The notes under the pieces: model-generated
The model's database searches: none
What the model saw: only the letters and a program-made list of their open reading frames with translations
What the model was told of the DNA's origin: nothing
Source: Pusillimonas sp. UBA6240
GTDB lineage: Bacteria; Pseudomonadota; Gammaproteobacteria; Burkholderiales; Burkholderiaceae_B
Assembly: GCA_002441445.1 (NCBI GenBank)
Contig: DJWC01000067.1
Coordinates: 1-7,028, forward strand
Reading direction: 5' to 3'
Length of the DNA stretch: 7,028 nucleotides
Program-made: the position numbers and the translations under genes
In this document: one piece after another, positions 4,282 to 7,028 of the stretch
How the letters are laid out: each line of letters begins with the position of its first letter
Numbering within the stretch: position 1 is the first letter of the stretch

Positions 4282-7028
4282 ATGACACCCAAGAACTATA
4301 TTATCCGGGGCCTGATCGGCGCCGGCCTTTTTTCTTTGCTGGGCGGGCCCGCAGCCGGTGCCCCGGCGTCCAGTTTCGAAACTCCGGAATATTTCAGCCA
4401 GGAAGGCCTGGCCCTCGTCAACGCGGCGGAGGCTTATGCTCTTGGTTATACCGGCGCGGGCGTCACGGTGGGAATCCTGGACGCGGGCATAGATGGCTTA
4501 CATCCTGAGTTCAGGGGCAACAAAATTGTCGGGGGCTACGACTTTATCGCCAAAGCTCCGTATGGACCTGGCCATGGCAGGGACTACACAGGCCATGGCT
4601 CGCATGTGGCGGGCATCGTCGGTGCGCTGCGCGATGGGGTCGGCATGCATGGCCTCGCTTTCGACAGTTCCTTGTTCATTGCCAATCCGGGCTTGGCCGC
4701 GGACTATGACCGGATGCTGGCGCCAAGCTGGGAATACCTGGCCACGCAAAATTTAGCCATTATTAACAATAGCCTGGGATTCAATATCTGCGGCGCTGAT
4801 AGTGATCCGCCGTGCAACGTCTATGACTATGGCTCGCCCGCGGCGGCCGAAGCCGCCTTTCCGTTCAGCGTACCGACCTATCGCAAGCTTGCCGCGGCTG
4901 GCACGCTGATGGTGTTCTCCACCGGCAATCATACTCAGCCTCATGCGGACTTCATGGCCGGCTCACCTTATTGGTTTCCGGAGCTTAAAGACAATTGGCT
5001 GGCGGTCACCGCCATCAGTGAGACCGGCGAGGCAGTGGCCTATGCCAACCACTGCGGGGTGGCAAAAGAGTGGTGTATGACCGCGCCGGGCGGCGGCGAG
5101 GGCAAGCCCGGGCCAGGAGTCAATTCCGTCCGGCGAGGCGGTGGTTACCTCCGAGACTCAGGAACCTCCATGGCTGCTCCGCATGTCGCCGGGGCTGCCG
5201 CGCTGGTCAAGCAGGCTTTTCCTTATTTCGGCGCCTACCATATGCAGCAGACGCTGCTGACCACTGCCACGGACATCGGCGCGCCGGGCGTGGACGAGGT
5301 CTACGGCTGGGGGCTGCTGAACGTGGGCAAGGCGGTGCGCGGCCCGGCCCAGTTCACGCGGCTGTTCGACGTGGATACCCTGGGCTATGACTCGACCTTC
5401 TCCAACAATATCAACGGGGTGGGCGGGCTGACCAAGCGCGGCGCGGGTGTGCTGCAATTGACGGGGACCAACACTTACGCCGGCCCGACCACGGTGGCCG
5501 GCGGCAAGCTGGTGGTCAACGGTACGCTGGCCTCGGCCGTCACGGTGCAATCGGCCGGCACGCTGGGCGGATCGGGCACGGTGGCCAAGGTGGACAACCA
5601 CGGCGTGCTGGCGCCGGGCAACTCGGTAGGCACTTTGACGGTGGCCGGCGACTATGTGGCCTACGCGGGTTCGGTGCACGAACTGGAAGTGGGCCCGCAA
5701 GGGGCGACCGACAAGCTGGTGGTGGGCGGCACGGCCAAGGTGGCCGGCACGCTGCGCCTGGCCGGCGGGCCGTATCGGCAGAACATTTCCTATCACTTCA
5801 TTACCGCCGGCGGCGGGGTGACGGGCGAGTTCGATACGATCACCTACAGCATGGCGTTTCTGGCGCCGACGCTGGACCGCAGCCAGGGCTTGTCCTTGGT
5901 GATCCGGCGCAATGATGTGCCGTTTGCGCGCTACACGGGCACGGCCAATCAGCGGGCGGTGGCTCAGGCGCTGGATACCGGTTCATATTATCCGCCCGCC
6001 GGCATGGCCGAGCTGTACGACGAAATATTGAATGCCGAGCCGAGCCGGATCGAAGCGATGATGCAGTCGTTGAGCGGGCAGGTGCATGCAGGCACCGAGT
6101 CGGCGCTGCTGCATGCGGGCAGCCTGGTGACGCGCACGGTCTCGGCGCGCATGCGCGCCAATATGGGCGCCGGCACGGCGCCGGGCAAGGCCTTGGCGCA
6201 GGCTAGTGGCACAGGCGGCCAGGCCGCCGGCGCCTTGCCCGCGGGCGCGCTGCCGCGCAGCCAGGCCTTGCCGCTGTGGGCGCAGGTGATCGGCGGGCGC
6301 AGCACGCTGGACGGCGACGGCAACGCGGCGCGGGTGCGCAACGACACCACGGGCCTGTTCCTGGGCGGCGATGCGCCGATCGGGCAGGGCGGCTGGCGGT
6401 TGGGCGGCGCCTTCGGCTACGCCGAGCACCGCATCAAGCTGGACGGCGATGCCTCTTCGTCGCGCACCAACAGCTATACCGGCGCGCTGTACGGCGCCAA
6501 GAGCTGGGCGGCGGGGCAAGGCAGCCTGAACTTCCTGGCGGGGGCGGCCTATACCCGTCACAACATCGATACGCGCCGCAACGTCAACGTGGGCGGCAGC
6601 CAGACGCTGAAGGCGGACTACCATAGCGATGCGCTGCAGTTGTTCACGGAACTGGGCTATGCGCTGCCAGTGGGTGCGGCCAGCGTGCTCGAGCCCTATG
6701 CCGGCGCGGAGTGGCAGCAGTTGCGCGCGGGGCGCTTTACCGAGAGCGGCGGCCAGGCGGCGCTGAGCGGCGAGCGCGACCACAGCAATCTGGGCAGCTT
6801 CACGCTGGGGTTGCGCGGCAAGACGATGCTTGAGTCGGGCAGCACGCAGGTGTCGCTGTCGGCCGGCCTGGGCTGGCGGCACGCCATGGGCGACGTGTCG
6901 CCCAGCCGCAGCATGGCCTTCGCGCAGGGCAATGGCGCGGTCTTCCGCACGAGCGGCGCGCCGATCGCCAAGAACGCCGCGGTGGCCGAGCTGGGCGCCG
7001 AGCTGCGCGCCGGGGCCAACACTGCCGT
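4282..7028 (+). CDS. Subtilisin-like serine protease autotransporter, SphB1-like (copy 2, truncated by window edge)
   Basis: Tandem paralogue of the gene at 1332-4205, separated from it by 76 bases. ATG 4282 opens a frame with no stop through 915 codons to the window edge; by alignment about 26 residues are missing, giving about 941. A weak GAG (4275-4277) precedes the start. Signal peptide: K4, R9, hydrophobic 11-21, probable cleavage near A-A-G at 24-26; it is less ideal than that of copy 1. Triad: Asp67 in DAG (copy 1 has DSG), His105 in HGSHVAG, Ser296 in GTSMAAPHVAG; oxyanion Asn216 in TGNH. Cysteine pairs at 170/178 and 258/265. The passenger-associated repeat and barrel match copy 1; the barrel starts near Trp666. 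Relative to copy 1 it lacks a 24-residue segment in the protease, has one extra residue in the first cysteine loop, and has seven extra residues (around SGTGGQA) in the linker. All catalytic residues are present, so it is probably a functional outer-membrane protease with altered specificity. Confidence 0.92.
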   Translation, partial: MTPKNYIIRGLIGAGLFSLLGGPAAGAPASSFETPEYFSQEGLALVNAAEAYALGYTGAGVTVGILDAGIDGLHPEFRGNKIVGGYDFIAKAPYGPGHGRDYTGHGSHVAGIVGALRDGVGMHGLAFDSSLFIANPGLAADYDRMLAPSWEYLATQNLAIINNSLGFNICGADSDPPCNVYDYGSPAAAEAAFPFSVPTYRKLAAAGTLMVFSTGNHTQPHADFMAGSPYWFPELKDNWLAVTAISETGEAVAYANHCGVAKEWCMTAPGGGEGKPGPGVNSVRRGGGYLRDSGTSMAAPHVAGAAALVKQAFPYFGAYHMQQTLLTTATDIGAPGVDEVYGWGLLNVGKAVRGPAQFTRLFDVDTLGYDSTFSNNINGVGGLTKRGAGVLQLTGTNTYAGPTTVAGGKLVVNGTLASAVTVQSAGTLGGSGTVAKVDNHGVLAPGNSVGTLTVAGDYVAYAGSVHELEVGPQGATDKLVVGGTAKVAGTLRLAGGPYRQNISYHFITAGGGVTGEFDTITYSMAFLAPTLDRSQGLSLVIRRNDVPFARYTGTANQRAVAQALDTGSYYPPAGMAELYDEILNAEPSRIEAMMQSLSGQVHAGTESALLHAGSLVTRTVSARMRANMGAGTAPGKALAQASGTGGQAAGALPAGALPRSQALPLWAQVIGGRSTLDGDGNAARVRNDTTGLFLGGDAPIGQGGWRLGGAFGYAEHRIKLDGDASSSRTNSYTGALYGAKSWAAGQGSLNFLAGAAYTRHNIDTRRNVNVGGSQTLKADYHSDALQLFTELGYALPVGAASVLEPYAGAEWQQLRAGRFTESGGQAALSGERDHSNLGSFTLGLRGKTMLESGSTQVSLSAGLGWRHAMGDVSPSRSMAFAQGNGAVFRTSGAPIAKNAAVAELGAELRAGANTA
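5185..5519 (+). repeat. 335-base block identical to 2304-2638
   Basis: This is the second arm of the perfect direct repeat described at 2304-2638. The last difference on the left is the wobble base of the His codon in the GTSMAAPHVAG motif (5184, T against C), and the first on the right is a wobble base at 5520. Direct repeats this long and only 2.9 kb apart are substrates for RecA-dependent deletion, duplication or conversion. Confidence 0.95.
5953..6070 (+). other. Diverged island between homogenised segments (copy 2 side)
   Basis: Counterpart of 3072-3189. Codon use shifts here towards rarer choices for this region (for example ATA, TTG and TAT in place of GTG, CTG and ACG). It codes for residues about 558-596, just before a segment that again matches copy 1 nearly perfectly from 6071 onward. 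Confidence 0.8.

Noticed and set aside
5983..6882. A 299-codon open frame on the minus strand opposite copy 2
   Set aside because: It is the antisense shadow of the barrel-coding region and reproduces the shadow seen opposite copy 1. It has no domain or start signal of its own.
4282..7028. Copy 2 as a pseudogene, because no stop-terminated long frame is found
   Set aside because: Codon-by-codon reading of the diverged part from 4282 to about 5190 shows no stop, and the reading frame matches copy 1 at several later checkpoints and at the window edge. It is only cut off by the window.

Overview
The window is GC-rich DNA with long, strongly biased open frames and tight spacing. It looks like a betaproteobacterium of the Alcaligenaceae (Bordetella/Achromobacter type). 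The main clue is a cluster of SphB1-like subtilisin autotransporters. This placement is an inference from protein family and base composition, not from any species marker.

Layout, all on the + strand: (1) positions 1-25 are the last seven codons and stop of an upstream gene. They end like the complete autotransporter in this window, so they are probably the 3' end of another copy. A strong GC hairpin follows at 45-73. (2) 299-1189 encodes a 296-residue protein made of two methylglyoxal-synthase (MGS) folds. The C-terminal half keeps every known catalytic residue; the N-terminal half has lost nearly all of them. (3) 1190-1331 is an AT-richer upstream region with two inverted repeats that could be regulatory. 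(4) 1332-4205 is a complete serine protease autotransporter: signal peptide, S8 subtilisin domain, passenger-associated repeat, linker and 12-stranded-type beta barrel. (5) 4206-4281 is a 76-base spacer with a long hairpin. (6) From 4282 to the right edge is a second autotransporter of the same architecture, open to the last base and probably about 26 residues short of its end.

The two autotransporters are paralogues with very uneven divergence. The protease domain has drifted clearly, with different active-site-adjacent residues and a 24-residue acidic segment present only in copy 1. From just after the catalytic Ser codon the DNA is identical for 335 bases and then about 96-97% identical, nearly all changes silent, until a 120-base diverged island ahead of the barrel. 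This suggests recent homogenisation (gene conversion or unequal recombination) of a shared secretion module, with diversification of the protease heads.

Both proteases should cross the inner membrane by Sec, insert their barrels in the outer membrane and expose the protease at the surface. By analogy with Bordetella SphB1, which matures filamentous haemagglutinin, they may process surface proteins, but no substrate is visible here. The MGS-like protein is cytosolic and has no evident link with them. I see no tRNA, rRNA, CRISPR array, insertion sequence or integrase.
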